The notes beneath the pieces were generated by a model, which was given only the letters and a program-made list of their open reading frames with translations, searched no databases and was not told where the DNA came from. A DNA stretch of 64,000 nt, taken from contig NC_133657.1 in assembly GCF_009905375.1 (NCBI RefSeq), forward strand, positions 65,660,219 through 65,724,218, read 5' to 3'. Origin of the DNA: Apium graveolens. Its lineage: Eukaryota; Streptophyta; Magnoliopsida; Apiales; Apiaceae. Below, one piece after another: positions 36,454 to 49,560 of the stretch. The position numbers were made by a program, and so were the translations under genes. The first letter of the stretch is position 1, and each line of letters begins with the position of its first letter.

Positions 36454-38700
36454 TTTCCAAGTAGACTCTTCTACTCGAGGGTTTCAAACGTACTTACTAT
36501 GGATATACTCTCATTTCCAAGAACTCGCCTTTAACGATCAAGAATTTGGATCGATCGCTATATGCAGAACAAACTTGGACAAGAGCCCGTTGGCTCCTAA
36601 TCAATCACTTAATTCAAATCGAATGCTTATTGCTTTAACATTGACAGGAAAAACACATTGTATGTACACACTGTTGTGACGGTCACATCAACTCATGAAC
36701 AACTTTATCTATATTTATCAATACCTCGAATGGTTCATTAATTTTTTTAGGACTTAACCTGTCCCTTCTACTCAAACTTATCTAGTCTCCTTCAGGATGA
36801 GACTTATACTAACACTACTGGTCCTATTTCTATACGCATACTCTCTCTCGATACAATTTCGCCTTCTTTCTTTGTCTACTCCGAGTTGCTTCAATCAATA
36901 TTACTATGCTCTTGGTGTGTTGAATTAACTTAGAATTTGACAACTTTCTTCCTCCCACTTTATCTTAATAACAATGGGGACCTACACTTGTGTTCACGTG
37001 AAGCTTGGTAAAGTGGCATTCCAAAGCTGGCATTATTGATAATTGATCATTCCAGTGTTTCCTTAAAACTCAATCTCTCAACATATCTTACATTTCCTGA
37101 ATCACTTCCGTACTTTGACTCTCCGTTTAAGGATGATAGGCGGTGCTCGTCTTCAACTTGGTTTCCAAACATTTAAACATTTCTTACTCTTTTCCATTAG
37201 TTAAAGCTTAAAAGTAATCTCATATATTCACGTATTATCACCTTTAAGTATTTGAACTTCAGATTCCACTCTTTCCAATTCGTTTACTAACTCCTCGGTG
37301 GTCTTAATTACATCCAATCCTTTCTGTCGGTATAAGGCATCTATTACCATACAGCTTTGCTGAGGTAGTTGTTAATGGATTAATTCAGAATCTTTTGTTA
37401 ACCGTAGTCAAAATTTCATTCTTGAAAATTCAACGTATAGTTGCTTTCCTTCTGATCTTTGGAGAAAAATCCTTGGGCATTCCACGCAGACTTCCTTATT
37501 CTTCGAGTAGCTGAGGATGTTATCAATAAATACAGTTTACTTATCTAAGTACTCCTTATACACCATGATCCTTAATTCCTTATAATCACCTGATACACTT
37601 GTTATTTCACATAATATCACCAAAGCTTGCAATGCTCTTAACTTTCTTTAATCGTAATCTCTGATATGTTCTCAGGTCGGATCTTAAGTTAATCTCCGAG
37701 ATATAACATGCTTCTTGAATTAGGTCTCGTAAATTATCAATTCTTTATAGAGTCTCACTTCTTCTTATTCGTTGTTTTGTTAAACTCCCGATAATCAGTA
37801 CATACTCTTATACTTTCATTCCTTTTTCTCCCTTAACATCAGTGGTACACTTCACGATTCATTTCTTGTAAAACCACTTCCTGGGTCTGCCTTGTCTACT
37901 AGGCCTCCAATATTTCGCCTTAATTCTCTGACATGTCCACACTTCCTAATCCATCTTGAAATTTCCTTTTTATACCCGGTTTATCACTATTTTTCTTTAT
38001 ATTTCCGTATATCTTGGTATTTCTTCAGAAAATTAAATACTTTATATTGTGAATTCCCTGTGGGATCTCATTTCTTAATCCTTCTACTTATAGCATCCAA
38101 GTGTTGGAAGAAAACCTGGGGATATCGTGATCGTTCTCCTGGGCGCATAAATTTCCTCTTACTAGCTTTTAACATTGTGATCCATTATCTTTTCTTGACA
38201 TCTCTTTATCTTTTCTTAACAATTCTGACTAAAAGGTTATACCACCCATCCTTGTTTCCTTTGGATTATATATCCACTTCCGACTCCAACTTCTGAAATT
38301 CCATAGGTAATTCTTTTCGGTGCAGTTTCTATGTTTATTTTCTCCTTTTTGCTTGTCGCTTGCCACTACATTTGCTTTTCCTCGTGAATACATACTTCAA
38401 CTCTTATGGTCCGTATAGATCTTACACCTTTCTCCATACTATCATGTTTCCCAATCTTTCAAAACAAATATTATTACTGCTAGTCCCAAATTATGAGTAG
38501 GATACTTCTGCTCATAAGGTTTTGGTTGTCTGGACGCATATACAATAACTTGATTGTGTTGCATCAACACACATCCTATTTTATTATGAGAAGTATCACT
38601 ATGAACTACCAAATCTCCTTGATATTTTCAAAGTGATAAAGCAGGTCATGTAACCATTCTTTCATTTAACTCCGCAAAACTTTCTTCACCCTTCTCCACT
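36454..38700 (-). pseudogene. T: integrase and RNase H remnants
   Basis: By position on the minus strand, this lies between RT (39621) and the PPT (11193) once C is removed, so it should hold RNase H and integrase. Frames are broken throughout and no zinc-binding or DDE residues can be read with confidence. The two sides of the C insertion rejoin cleanly over the CCTAG duplication. The apparent + strand ORFs at 37892 and 38746 are antisense to this remnant. Confidence 0.5.
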
Positions 38701-39621
38701 TCATAAAAACTTCTTTGTTTTTCCTAATTAGCTTCGTCAAAGGTATTGCAACTTTCAAGAAATCTTGCACAAATTAATAATAACCATCCCATGGTAAAAC
38801 TTCTTAATTTTGTTGGTGCTTTTGGTCTTTCTTCATTTATAGTAACTTTAATCCCTGTTGGATCCCCTTTTTTTTCCTTCTCCTCACTGACTATTTATGC
38901 TAAGAATTATGCTTCCTGCCATCAAAGCTTTCACCTTGTAAACTTTGCATACAATTTCTTTCTTCTTCAACTTCCCAATTATCATTAAATACCTTGCATG
39001 GTTCTCCATTGACTTTAAGTAACACAACTACAGCTTATCCAGATATTCCTTAAAAATTCTGTCCATCAAGTTCAGATATTATGGATATATCGGTTTATCC
39101 AAATGACAATACTAGAATTTTATAGCAGCAATACTTAGTTGTGAAAATTATCCTTAATATGTCCATAGGTTCAATCTCCAATTGATAAAATCCAAAGCTT
39201 AAATTATCTTAGAAAATACTCTGCTTCTTTCATCTGATCAAATAAATCATTAGTTCGAGGTAACGGATACTTACTCTTGATAGTAAACTTGTTGAGTTTT
39301 CTCTAGTCGACGCATAATCTCATACTTCCATTTTCTTATTAACAATTAGTACCGGTGCACCTTATGGGATACACTAGGTTTAATCGCTTCTTCTTCTAGC
39401 ATCTCTTGCATCTGCTTTGCTAACTTTCTCATTTTAATTGGTGCCATTTTGTATAAAGCCTTGGTCACTGGCTTTGTCTCAGATGCTAAGTCAATCGCGA
39501 ACCTCATTTTCCTATCTGGAGGAAATGTGGATAACTCTTCTGGAAACATATCTTGAAACTCCTTAATTGCTATAAAATCCTCAAGTTTTGTGTGCTCCTG
39601 ACTTTCATTTAAAATCGCCAT
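38700..39621 (-). pseudogene. T: reverse transcriptase remnant
   Basis: The best-preserved part of T is a 91-codon open stretch (39621 to 39346) reading FQDMFPEELSTFPPDRKM, then FAIDLASETKPVTKALYKMA, a QMQEMLEEEAIKPSVS end and the start of the palm. It continues, frame-broken, through GAPVLIVNKK, RYLEL, YQLEIEPMDILRIIFTTKY and LVLSFG. These are the N-terminal RT motifs of Ty3/Gypsy elements, in order. The YxDD box lies further on and is not readable. Confidence 0.8.
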
Positions 39622-41469
39622 AGCGCTTACATCTTAGTAACTGTAACCTTTTAATCTTAAATCATTGTTAACAAGTTCTTTACCTTCCTTCGTCCTCTAA
39701 ACCTCATCATATTCTCATTTGGCATTTTCAAACTATCTTCTATCACGATGGTCTATCTGGGCATTACGCTTGAATAGTTAATCCTTTTCTTAGAATACTA
39801 TCCAATTCTCTTATCTCAAATGATATCAATTCTTCACCACTTATTGCCGGAAATCTCAATTCTACCGTTGGTACTTACTTATTTAACAATTACACGTTCT
39901 TGACTTGCTAGTCTTTTAGTCATAATCTTATCAATTCAACAGGGTAATTCATCTTATCAACAAAACCTTGAGGGATAAACAATTAAGTTTCTCTCACATC
40001 TTCTAATACTTTAACGCATAAAGTATCCATGATAATTATTCACGTCACCGCATACGTATTCTGAATAACGTATTTCACAGACAAATCATAAACTCTCGTT
40101 CTTGGAGACGTATTCCTTATTGGAGTAGATTCCCTTGGCTCTTAGTGGATCCTTCACCGGGGCTAGTGATTTGCAATCCTCGCCATATGCCCTTGTTTCC
40201 TTTCCATGCATAAGAGGTAGATAGAACTTCGTTTGCTTGATTCAGGATACATTGATTTCTGTTTAAAAACCTCTTGCAAAGAACGACAGTACAACGAAAC
40301 AACTAGAAGGATTCACAATTCAACAAAAATTAGAGTTGAAAAGAAAGAAGAAGTGAGGATTTGAATATGAATGAGACAACCACATTGATACTTAAGATGG
40401 CCAGTCTTTCGTACCATATGGCATACAGCACATGATTAGGTGGCGTCCCTCCCGACTCTTCGTCATCCCGACAAAGCGTCTCATCATAACACTGTTTGTC
40501 CCAATCAGAAAGCAAAGCTTATGGGAAACAATTAAATTTGAAAGGAATGCAATATCCTACTTTTTAATATCATCATAAGGAGTTTATTATGAAAAGAAGT
40601 TCATACATTTTTAGGAATTAAATAGGAATATATGTTGTAATATTGAGGACAAGAATGATACCATTGGTCACCATCCACATTCCACTTGTGTTCATCTTTC
40701 GAGCTTGTTCGATCATATCCCAATTGTGTCATATAACAACTATAGAGGGCGTGCTAAAATACCTTCGCACATTAAGCATTATGATAGATTCTTACTTGTT
40801 AAGTCTTGCGTCTTTAACATCGCACCTACACGTATAATACTTTAACAATTCGATCATAATGGCGTTCCCACCAGATAACTTCGAGTTTCCTCTTTTTAAT
40901 TTAGAATAACCGCGAATCATTCAACATAACGATCCTTTTGTTAATAATATTCCTCTTTTGGAAATATTTGGAAATATTTCCAATCTTCTTCGGTCATGCT
41001 CCGGCTTCTGTTAAATCAATGAATTCTTCGAACTCTCATAGTCCTAGTAATTGAATGTATAGTTACTCTGTATGCTGATTCTGTTGTAAAATTTATTAAA
41101 CAATATGTGCATCTTATTGTTAGGAATAATCAACTTCTTCATAATCACGGGTTACTTTATTCTCTGAATTAACAATACTAAGTCTGAAATAAATATCCTT
41201 CCAGGTAATCCGGTCTTCTAACAAACAAGAAACTCAAGTAGTAACCTGACAACCAGTGTTTAAAACTTATTTTATTCAAAAAGGATTTTAAAAATTTTGC
41301 AAGGAAAAATATTTTTCGAAAACTTGTTTAAAATTTTTGAAAATCACAAACCTGGTTGTCCTTACTATATGAGTTGGTTGTTGTCCTTCCTTCTTATAAC
41401 AAGGTACCAAATTAAAGAAACGGTCACATAAAGGTCCATTTATTTCAATCTATCCTCTCTCTTTTAAAT
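39622..41469 (-). pseudogene. T: gag and protease remnant
   Basis: Near 40175-40215 the minus strand gives a degraded zinc knuckle (C-x-ERKQGHMARIA, standing for CxxCxKxGHxAxxC). About 200 bases further on is a protease-like stretch (IPQGFVDKMNYPVELI). Gag upstream is barely readable. The 5' end is truncated, with no PBS, where the remnant abuts the shortened LTR at about 41470. Confidence 0.6.
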
Positions 41470-44369
41470 ATGACTATCTCTCTACCGCATGAAGCTTCTG
41501 CTAGCTCGATTCAACTCAACCGGAACCTTAGCCCACACTTTGGACTGAGGAACTTCAATATCATCCATATTCTTTTCAACTGTAAAATATATAAAAGAAT
41601 CGCAAGGGTGAGCTAACTAGCTCAGCAAGTCTTAATAGGGATAACTGAGGTTAAGCAATAATCAAATGAAATAATTCAGAGGAATCAAATTTCTTTTTAA
41701 CTAATCATTAAAATTGGATATTCATTTTAAATTTTAAAAATCAAGGTTAGGATGCTGATCAGTCACGCACTAACCCCGAGCGAAGCACACAGCTCTGCTC
41801 TACGAACTGGATCCAAGGCACACATTGGCCTAATTCGACCACGAATCTGGTCTGACCACGAATCTGGTCCATATAAAGAAAACTATCCAATTCTAAAACA
41901 ATTTAGTGTAATAACCAATGTAATTCAATAAGCAAGATCATAATCAACAGCGATAAAGCATTGGTATAAAAGCGTAATGCAATTCTTGAGTATCACAAGG
42001 GTATATCAGGGTATGTATAAGAAATGGTTTCCAATTTGTAAAGGATCAGGTATTAGACCAGTAATGATTTTTCAAGGTATAGTTCTTTGATGTTATAAAG
42101 AATGGTTGGAGTATAAAAGTTTCTGTGTTTTCAAACAATTTTGTTCCAGTGTTTGGTAGTTATACATTTGGGGTGTAGTATCATATTTGTGTGGTTTGGT
42201 GTCTGAGGATCAACAAAGGATGGTTTACAAAGAATAAGGCTTATGGCTCAAGATCATGAAAAATTAGGGTTCAAAGTTAAATAGTTTAAAGCACTTGCAT
42301 TATAAAACAGGAGTTATTTTGAATAATAGCGACATGTTATGAAACAGTTTGAAAATATTGGAAATATATCTTGAAGAAAAGTTCAGAAGTACTTGCCTTA
42401 TAGGGCTTTACAACTATTACTGATTAATTCTGAGCCGACTCTGACGCTCATGCTTTAACGTCCAATCACTAGATCCCATTGGATTCGACTTTGATACTTA
42501 AGTTTTTCTAATTGAAACTCTATTTAGCTTTTCGACTGACTACTAGGTCATCTCTAGTCCATCGTCCACTTTCAGGTTCCCGATTATAACCTACAGGGTC
42601 TAAATATCCTACATTAGACGTCTAGGTATGCTTGACATATCCTCGATACTAATTCTTACCCAACGATATTCGAACCCGACTCGTAATTATGAATATTATA
42701 ATAACACACGCAACAAATAGGGTTCACAATCTCGAAGATCGGTTCGGTGTTTGTTTTCGGAAAATATATATACATACTCTTTATTTTACGAAATCAGGGT
42801 TATCAATTTGAAAAAATATTTCACTAAATCATACAACCAAGTTTCATATATAAAACATACACATATACATATAGTCACTCGACGTCCCGATAATAATTGG
42901 ATATGTTCTTGTATTTACATAATTCAGTTTCCCGGAAATCGGACAACGTCCCCTTTGTTTATCGGACTACCCGTCGAAACATCATCGACGTCAATAACAA
43001 CAAATCACAATCCAATTTTCACAGTTCCACAACCATTCACATACGAAACTAATTCACATACGAAATAATGTAAACGACAACAGAGCAAAACAACAAGAAC
43101 AGGGACAACACACGCGCCTCCGGCCAAGCCGCCACGCCTCACCGAATTCCGAGAGGCGGCAACAGGACGGGGCACATAGGCAACACCTAGCATCACTGCA
43201 ATTCCCACAATAATTTGATAACTACACGCACATATATATATATAACTATAGATATGCAAAAATCGAACCCACCAAGAAGCAGGCGGCAGTTATCGGAAAA
43301 AGGGGCGGCGGCCACTGCAGAGGAACCGGAAAAAAACTGAATGGAAAGAAATATGTGCGGGAGATAAAGAGATAGTAGAGGGGGAGAGAAACACAGAAGT
43401 AATCGAGTGGAAGAAGGAAATGGATTGAGTAATCGAAGTGAGGAGCAGGGAACCAAATTTGTGTTCCTGTGATTCTAATGTTTTAATTTAATTGATTATT
43501 CCAGCCGCTTAGCCCAAAGACCGCCACGTATCTGCAGTGTTACTAAATCACAACACGTGTTCTATTATCTCGCTTTCTCCTGAAATTCGCGAATAATCGA
43601 ACCAAGTTGCGGGTAAAATAAACCCAAAAATTATCAAAATAGTTCTAAAATATCATAAATAATTCGAAGTTATTAAAAATAAAATTTTCAAAATTTTTAA
43701 AGTATTTTTGGAACGCAACTTACATCCGTATTTCACAGTTAACGAACCAAGCTGTACTTAAAACAAATTCAGAAAATTACGAGAATAGTTTTAAAATATT
43801 ACAAATATCCCGAAGTTTATAAAGACATAATTTTTTTGAAATTTTAAGATAATTTCTGAAACGCAGTTTATACCCGCTTTTATCAATTAAACGAATCAAC
43901 GCGCGTGTGAAATTAATCTCAAAAATCCCCAAAATAATTTTAAAATTCTCGGAATATTTCAAACTTAAATAAATATGAGTTTCATAATTTTTGAAGAATT
44001 TTAGAATTAAATATGGATTTTTCAAATAAAAGCAATCAGAAAATCATTTAAAGATAAATAATTAATAAAATATTGATTTCTCAACTTTATAAAATGCTAA
44101 AAATAATTATTGTAATTATAAAATCATAAAAACAATTTTAGAGACATTTCAAGTATTTACGCAAATAAATTTGCACCAAATCCATTTTTTAAAAATGAAA
44201 ACAATCCAATACGACTCCATAATTAATCACACGAACAACCCGGTACACTTAAATCGCACATCAATAATCAATTAACACATAGCGGTCAAAACCAATACAC
44301 ATATTTTATTTATTTAATAATTTCCATAATTATATAATTAAATAATTCAAAAATACACGAGTCGTTATA
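41470..44369 (-). repeat. T: 5' LTR, truncated
   Basis: It matches 7998-11179 closely. Compared with that copy it lacks the last roughly 216 bases of the LTR, together with the PBS, and about 280 bases internally (junction near 43065, next to a short tandem duplication of CTAATTCACATACGAAA). The first base pair is TA instead of TG, the same change as in the other LTR. It is followed by TSD TAAGA (44370-44374). Confidence 0.85.
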
Positions 44370-44374
44370 TAAGA

Positions 44375-44854
44375 AGTATGTTAATTTAACACGAAAGGAC
44401 AAAGAATAGGAAGTAGGGGACCTAATGTTGTTATAGGTATTCCCTTGGAAAGGATGGATGTGGTTCGGAAAGAAAGGAAAGCTAAGCCCACGAATTGTTG
44501 AACCCTTGGATATATTAAGACATATTGGGAAGTTAGCATATGAGCTAGCCCTACCCCCGAACATGTAGCAAGTTCATAACGTGTTCCACGTATCAATATT
44601 AAGGAAGTGTAAATCGGATGCCATAGAAATAGAGGCGTATGAGCGCATAGACATGCAACCAGACGTAACCTATATGGAGCAACCAGGAAGGGTTATAGAT
44701 CGAAAAGGGACAAGTGCTTAGGAGAAGGGTTATCAAACTAGTCAGAGTTGGTGGTAGAACCACAATGTGGGAAAATTGACTTGAGAGTTAGAAAGTGCAA
44801 TGCTAAGAAAGTATCCCTATTCATTTTTATCTGATTCCGGGACGGAATCCTTTT
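44375..44854 (+). pseudogene. A: integrase C-terminus after the T insertion
   Basis: This continues the reading interrupted at 7781. Broken frames give KGQRIGS-like remains, SPWKGW, RIGKLAYELALPP, a VHNVFHVSIL-like end, and finally the terminal codons DSGTESF with stop TAA at about 44853. The DSGTESF end is the counterpart of B's. Confidence 0.7.
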
Positions 44855-44867
44855 AAGGAGGGGAGAC
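44855..44867 (+). promoter_or_regulatory. A: polypurine tract
   Basis: AAGGAGGGGAGAC precedes the LTR start TGTAATACCCC, as in B. Confidence 0.88.
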
Positions 44868-47800
44868 TGTAATACCCCAATTTTTTTTGAAATTTTTGAA
44901 ACCCTGATGTATAGTAACTTTTGCTGATGATGCTAATTAAGGAAAATTATCAGACCACACTATATAGGAGTACTGTTATGGAAATTCTAAAATCGTATTA
45001 GTATTCCATAAAGTAAATAAGTGTATGTAAAGATCGTCAGAATCCAAATTTGAACATTTTGATTTTCCCGAAAATCCACCAGATACCGAAAGAATTGAGT
45101 ATAAGTAATATTGTTAAAAGGATTTAAATTCGAGGATTATAAGAGGGGATCATAAAAGGAATATAAAATATTGAGAAAGGGTAGGGGAACCCAAGTAATA
45201 AGATCCCGGATATGATCCCTCAAACGGATAACGAGAACGAAAGTTAAGCGAACCGTAAAATAGATACGCGACCAAGAGACAAGCTTGTACAAGTATCCAA
45301 GGTATTATGACATCATCAAACCACAAGACAAAGGCATGTGGCAAATGGATGACATAAGAAAGATGCATAAGCATGACAAGTGGGTAGGTTTTGTTGGTTT
45401 ATTACTAGCCAAGCATTATTAACCATGGTAAAAAGGTTAAAATCAATTCATAAGTCAAAAGAAGAAGCAACCAAGCAAACACATTCATTTCTCTCCCCCC
45501 ATCTCCTTGCTCATGGCTTTTTGAAGAAAAGCAAGGAAGAAAATTTCCAAAACTCAAGCTCCACTTAATCATAATTCAAGAGGTTTGTTTCATTAGCTTC
45601 CATAATTCATAACTTAGATGAACCATAAGTTTAAGCTCAAGATTCCATGTTTAACATAGCTAATCAATTCATCAAAGTTCTTGGTGAATAGTGTTTTTAA
45701 GAAACTAACTTTGTGTTTGATATATTTTCTTCAAAATCCAAGCTTAGTAGAGATAGTTAGTGCTTATTTAAGGCTTCCTAAGTGATTCTCCACTCTCCAA
45801 GGAAGGTATAACTTCGCAAACCCTTAGTCTTAAGTTTTGTTGGTTTGGATTTCATAATGTTTAGATTATGTGTTAGTGTAATGGGTGTGTATTCATGTTT
45901 AGAGCTTTTTTTAGTAAGTGGTTTTGTTGATTTTGGAGTTAGGAGTGATACTTGTTGGATTTGATGTTCTTGGTCACATTTTGACTTGGTTTAGATGAAT
46001 AAGTTGAGATCTTGAGTTATAGTTAAATGATCTTGTATTGTGGTTGAATGATGGTGGAATGGTGTTGATTGGTGGTGGTTTGATATTGAATTGATTGGGT
46101 AAAAATTTGGGAATTGCTAAGTTATAGCCGTCGTAATGCCCAATTTTCCTTAGACTGTTTTGTGCTTAACTTTTGCTCCCGAACGCTCACTGCCATGAAC
46201 TGACCATTACCATGTTTATATAGTTCATGTTACGAGCTTCGTTTTAATATGTGGTTCGCTTGAATCCGATGTACGGTTAGGAGAAACGACCGTTTTAAGT
46301 AACGGCGTTTCGCGAACGAACCATTACCCCTCGCCTTACTTTGAAACCTTGGTTAAGGCCCTTAAATGACTAATTGGAGTATGAAATAATTATATAAAGT
46401 GGATTAGGCAGTTGGTAGAGTACTCGCAAAAGAATCGCCTTAAAATTCTTAATGGTTAATTTTTTAAAAATGGTGGAGCCAAGGGTACTCGAACGACTTA
46501 TGTGATTCGTTAAGCGTAGAAGTGACCATAAGGGAACATTAGGGTTCAATTGGTTAAAGTCTAGTTTCTTAAGCGACCGGGGTTTAATTCCGACTTATGT
46601 TGTTGTTCATAGGTTATCAGACCCACTCTAAGCTTAAGTCTATCCGGGAACACTCAGGCAAGTTTTCTACCCGTTATACTGTTGTTGTGATGTATATATG
46701 TTTATGCATTATCTTGTGATAAGTGCATGGTTATTATTAGCAAAGTCTTGCGATATATTGGAGCATGTGATATGATATTTATATGCATGCATGTTTCAAA
46801 ATCTTGATATCTAATTATTGATTTAAATGCTTATAAGTTGCATAATACCTATGCTAGAGATTAGCAGTAGTTGTGTATACCCTTAGTATAGGGGACCCAA
46901 AGGTGAACATTTTTCTAAACCGGGAGTCGATGTTCCCGAGTATAGTATATGTATATATATATATAAATAGTTTTCAAAACTATTAGTCGAATAAGGTTTA
47001 TTCGATAACTTTATTTTATTTAATGAATATTATTTTGAATATTGATTCGAGGACTTATGACTCCGCTCATTTTATTTAGTGAATATTATTTTGAATATTC
47101 ATTCGAGGACTTATGACTCCGCTCATTTTATTTAATGAATATTATTTTGAATATTCATTCGAGGACCTATGACCCCGCTTATTTTATTAAATAATATTCT
47201 TTATTTTATTAAAGAATAATGTTTCGATAATCAAACTTATTTTTGATTATTTAAATAAAGATTGTACTTTCGTATAAGTATATCTTTGGTTATTTATTAT
47301 TCATTTCAAGTATAAGTTTTAAAACTTCTACTTCAATTATTTTTATAAGGATTATCCTTATGGGAATATTATTTAAATAATAATATTCAGATATTCTCCA
47401 ACATATCGGGACTGATTTATTTTATTAAATCAGCATTACTCTAAACATTCTTTAAAATGTTTTCGAGTCTTCAAAATGATTTTAAAAGTTAGAGCGGATC
47501 CCAAAACTCATTTTTAGATTTAAGATCTTCCTTTCGAAGGGGATTTTAAATACTCGCTCAAAACCTGAGGGATCTGGCTCTGTGGTGTATTTTATGTTCG
47601 TAACGAGGTTGCTGTTTTGAGAAAACATTTTGATTACTTGCCCAACATTCAGGAAGTCCATCTATTTGAGTCGGCATAAGAAACATGGGCTCAGTGGGCG
47701 TCCATGAAAGTGTAAGTGGCTCAGTGGGAGTCCATCAATGCGTAAGTGGCTAAGTGGCAGTCCAGCATAGGTCCTAATGCGGTCAGGGTGATGACCAGTA

Positions 47801-48941
47801 GGGAATTCGTCCATCTACTAGTAGAAAAGGTTACTTATTGGTATCTTTGACTAATCAGCAAGATATCAGGTTTACGCCAAGGTTTTCTTCTTTCCAAATT
47901 CATTGGATATTATAACTCTGTTTATACTTTTCATAACAGAGATTTCCTAGGAAATTATGAGATATATATATATAAGTGTATATATATATCGGGACTTAAT
48001 GAAGTATCTCGTAACTTCATTTCTTTTTAATGATATTTCAAAGATTGAATCTATTCAAATCTTATCTTGTAGTCTCATCTATGTGATGAACTTTTGAAAC
48101 TGATTATACCTTGAATGGTGGTTGTTCAAGTAGTATTCGGAAAAGATATAAGTATATTGGAGTATCTCGTAACTTCACCTTTTCAACTTATATCTGGTTA
48201 ATGATTATCTTATGCATGACAAAGATTTTCAGAAAAACGTTGAGACAAGGTTAGATATATGAGATCACCTTGCAACGATATTTTTATACAGCTATAAACT
48301 GGAACTTTGTGTATATTATACATGGCATAGGATTTCAAAGATGTTGAAAAGTATATATACATATATACTAAATATTTTGCGACTTGGTCGCATTAAGAGA
48401 TCAAACTTGGGTCATTTCTTTTTGACCAAGACTTTCATGAGTACTGTGAGAATGCTCATATTTTGCAAATTATTATGCATATTAATTCGGTGGGCTTGTT
48501 GCTCACCCTTGCTTTCTTCTTTCATCACACAACAACAGATAGACAAGATAAACAGGACCAAGCTCCCAATTCATGAGCGGATAGGAAACGTTCTGCAGTT
48601 TCCTGAAGGCGTTGATGCCGTTGTAGCTGAGGTAGGATCTACCAATAGGCTAGGCTTTGAACTTTTGATGTACCAGACTTATTTATATTTATGAATTATA
48701 ATAATGGCAAAGAATATGTAAATTTATTCAGAAACCCTTTTAAGGTGTAATGGTTTATAATTGTGGAATAAAATGACTTGTGTTATTTTTGGATATTCAT
48801 CTTTGAGACTATAACTTGTGGTGTGTGTGTATAGTGGGGTCACAGTACGCAGTAGTTGGTTGATTAATAAGATTAAGTATTATTAAGGGAAATGCAAATC
48901 GTGACAACCCGGATCCCCGACCCCGGATTTGGGGGTGTTAC
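44868..48941 (+). repeat. A: 3' LTR
   Basis: This LTR of about 4.07 kb is clearly the same family as the B LTRs but visibly more diverged from them than they are from each other, so A is an older insertion. It contains the hairpin repeats (47010-47190) and a diverged version of the GC-richer repeats (47665-47770). It ends at GGGGGTGTTAC; the last base cannot be fixed because A's TSD is not visible. Confidence 0.9.
47010..47190 (+). repeat. Hairpin repeats in the A 3' LTR
   Basis: Three units of about 58 bases, each with an AATATT...AATATTC inverted repeat and CGAGGACTTATGACTCCG, the same design as at 22125-22290. Confidence 0.85.
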
Positions 48942-49054
48942 TGTAGCAGTTGCCATAGGAGTACTTGCAGTTGCACTTTCTTGCATATTAAACCTCTTCA
49001 GTAGATTTCTTGTGTACTTGGACTGATTGATATAGATGCCATTTCTAGTCTGTT
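48942..49054 (-). pseudogene. Ty1/Copia reverse transcriptase fragment
   Basis: The minus strand encodes NGIYINQSKYTRNLLKRF, then NMQESATASTPMATAT, the segment just after the palm of a Copia RT. Only about 37 codons remain. A inserted at its left end and an LTR-like sequence starts at its right. It is not part of C or D, so it represents a further, older Copia element at this site. Confidence 0.8.
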
Positions 49055-49300
49055 TGTCACACCCCCAACTTAACAATATATAATATAAAACTAATACAAA
49101 TTTTAAAAGAAAGAAAATACAACCGAATCTAAGATCTTACAGTCCAGGGTTTGGAATAGCCCAACACTATTAACTATTAAAACTAGTTTTAATATCGAGT
49201 CCTCACACAAAACTATCTCTTATTTTACCTGAGCTCATATCGAGTTCCTGTTGGACTATTGGATATAGTACCAACGAGTAAGCTAAGATAGGCGCATTCA
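49055..49300 (-). repeat. Fragment of an LTR end (minus strand)
   Basis: It starts TGTCACACCCCCAACTT, the reverse of a GGGGGTGTGACA LTR end, and interrupts the Copia RT fragment. It contains AAAATACAA and a GAGTAAGCTAAGATAGG stretch like those in the R/U5 part of the other Gypsy LTRs here. The right limit is uncertain. Confidence 0.5.
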
Positions 49301-49560
49301 TTCGAGATGGTTGTATCTAGCTGGATGGAACTCCGAGAAGCTGTAAACTTCTATTGTGGAATCTTCCGAGACTACAATTCGACGATGATGAAGATTATGG
49401 ATATCCTTGGAACATGAAGAAGCGTCTATAATCAGATGGCGAGTCAACTGGAGAGTTCAAATTGGAGATAAATACTAAGACCTTGGCAATACCTTCTCTT
49501 TTATAATTCCTTTTGACATCTCTCAAAAAGAAGTAATTGTTAAAGGATATATTCCCTAAC
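49300..49560. other. Unassigned stretch
   Basis: No convincing coding, repeat or LTR boundary is seen. By position it may belong to the LTR fragment on its left or the interior of E on its right. Confidence 0.3.

Larger units (their letters stand above)
7782..44369 (-). mobile_element. Element T: Ty3/Gypsy retrotransposon on the minus strand, carrying C and B
   Basis: On the minus strand the order is 5' LTR (44369 to 41470, truncated), gag, protease, RT, RNase H, integrase, PPT and 3' LTR (11179 to 7782). The TSD is TAAGA on both sides. The internal domain is split by C at 11264/36449. Without C it measures about 11.4 kb. The RT entry segment (see 39346) resembles chromovirus-type Ty3/Gypsy elements with multi-kilobase LTRs, but I do not commit to a lineage. 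The coding part is heavily mutated, the first LTR has lost its end, and the PBS is missing. T is therefore a dead copy. Confidence 0.85.
1..48941 (+). mobile_element. Element A: partial Ty3/Gypsy retrotransposon holding nested insertions S and T
   Basis: The 5' LTR lies just outside the window: the sequence at base 1 matches B at about 24196, roughly 140 bases after B's PBS. A resumes after each insertion (734 to 4347, 7781 to 44375) and ends with a PPT at 44855 and a 3' LTR at 44868-48941. Its coding interior is full of stops and frameshifts but aligns with B almost throughout. It has at least two deletions relative to B: about 470 bases at position 570, between short AAGGGAATA repeats, and about 290 bases of gag near 4530. 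Because the left end is missing, no TSD can be checked. Orientation is clear from the PPT, the LTR and the order of the remnants. Confidence 0.85.

Noticed and set aside
37892..38988. Plus-strand ORFs over the T pol remnant
   Set aside because: They are antisense to the polyprotein; leucine/phenylalanine-rich, chance translation of AT-rich sequence.
48341..48694. 117-codon ORF at the end of the A LTR
   Set aside because: Inside the LTR, and broken in the B copies.
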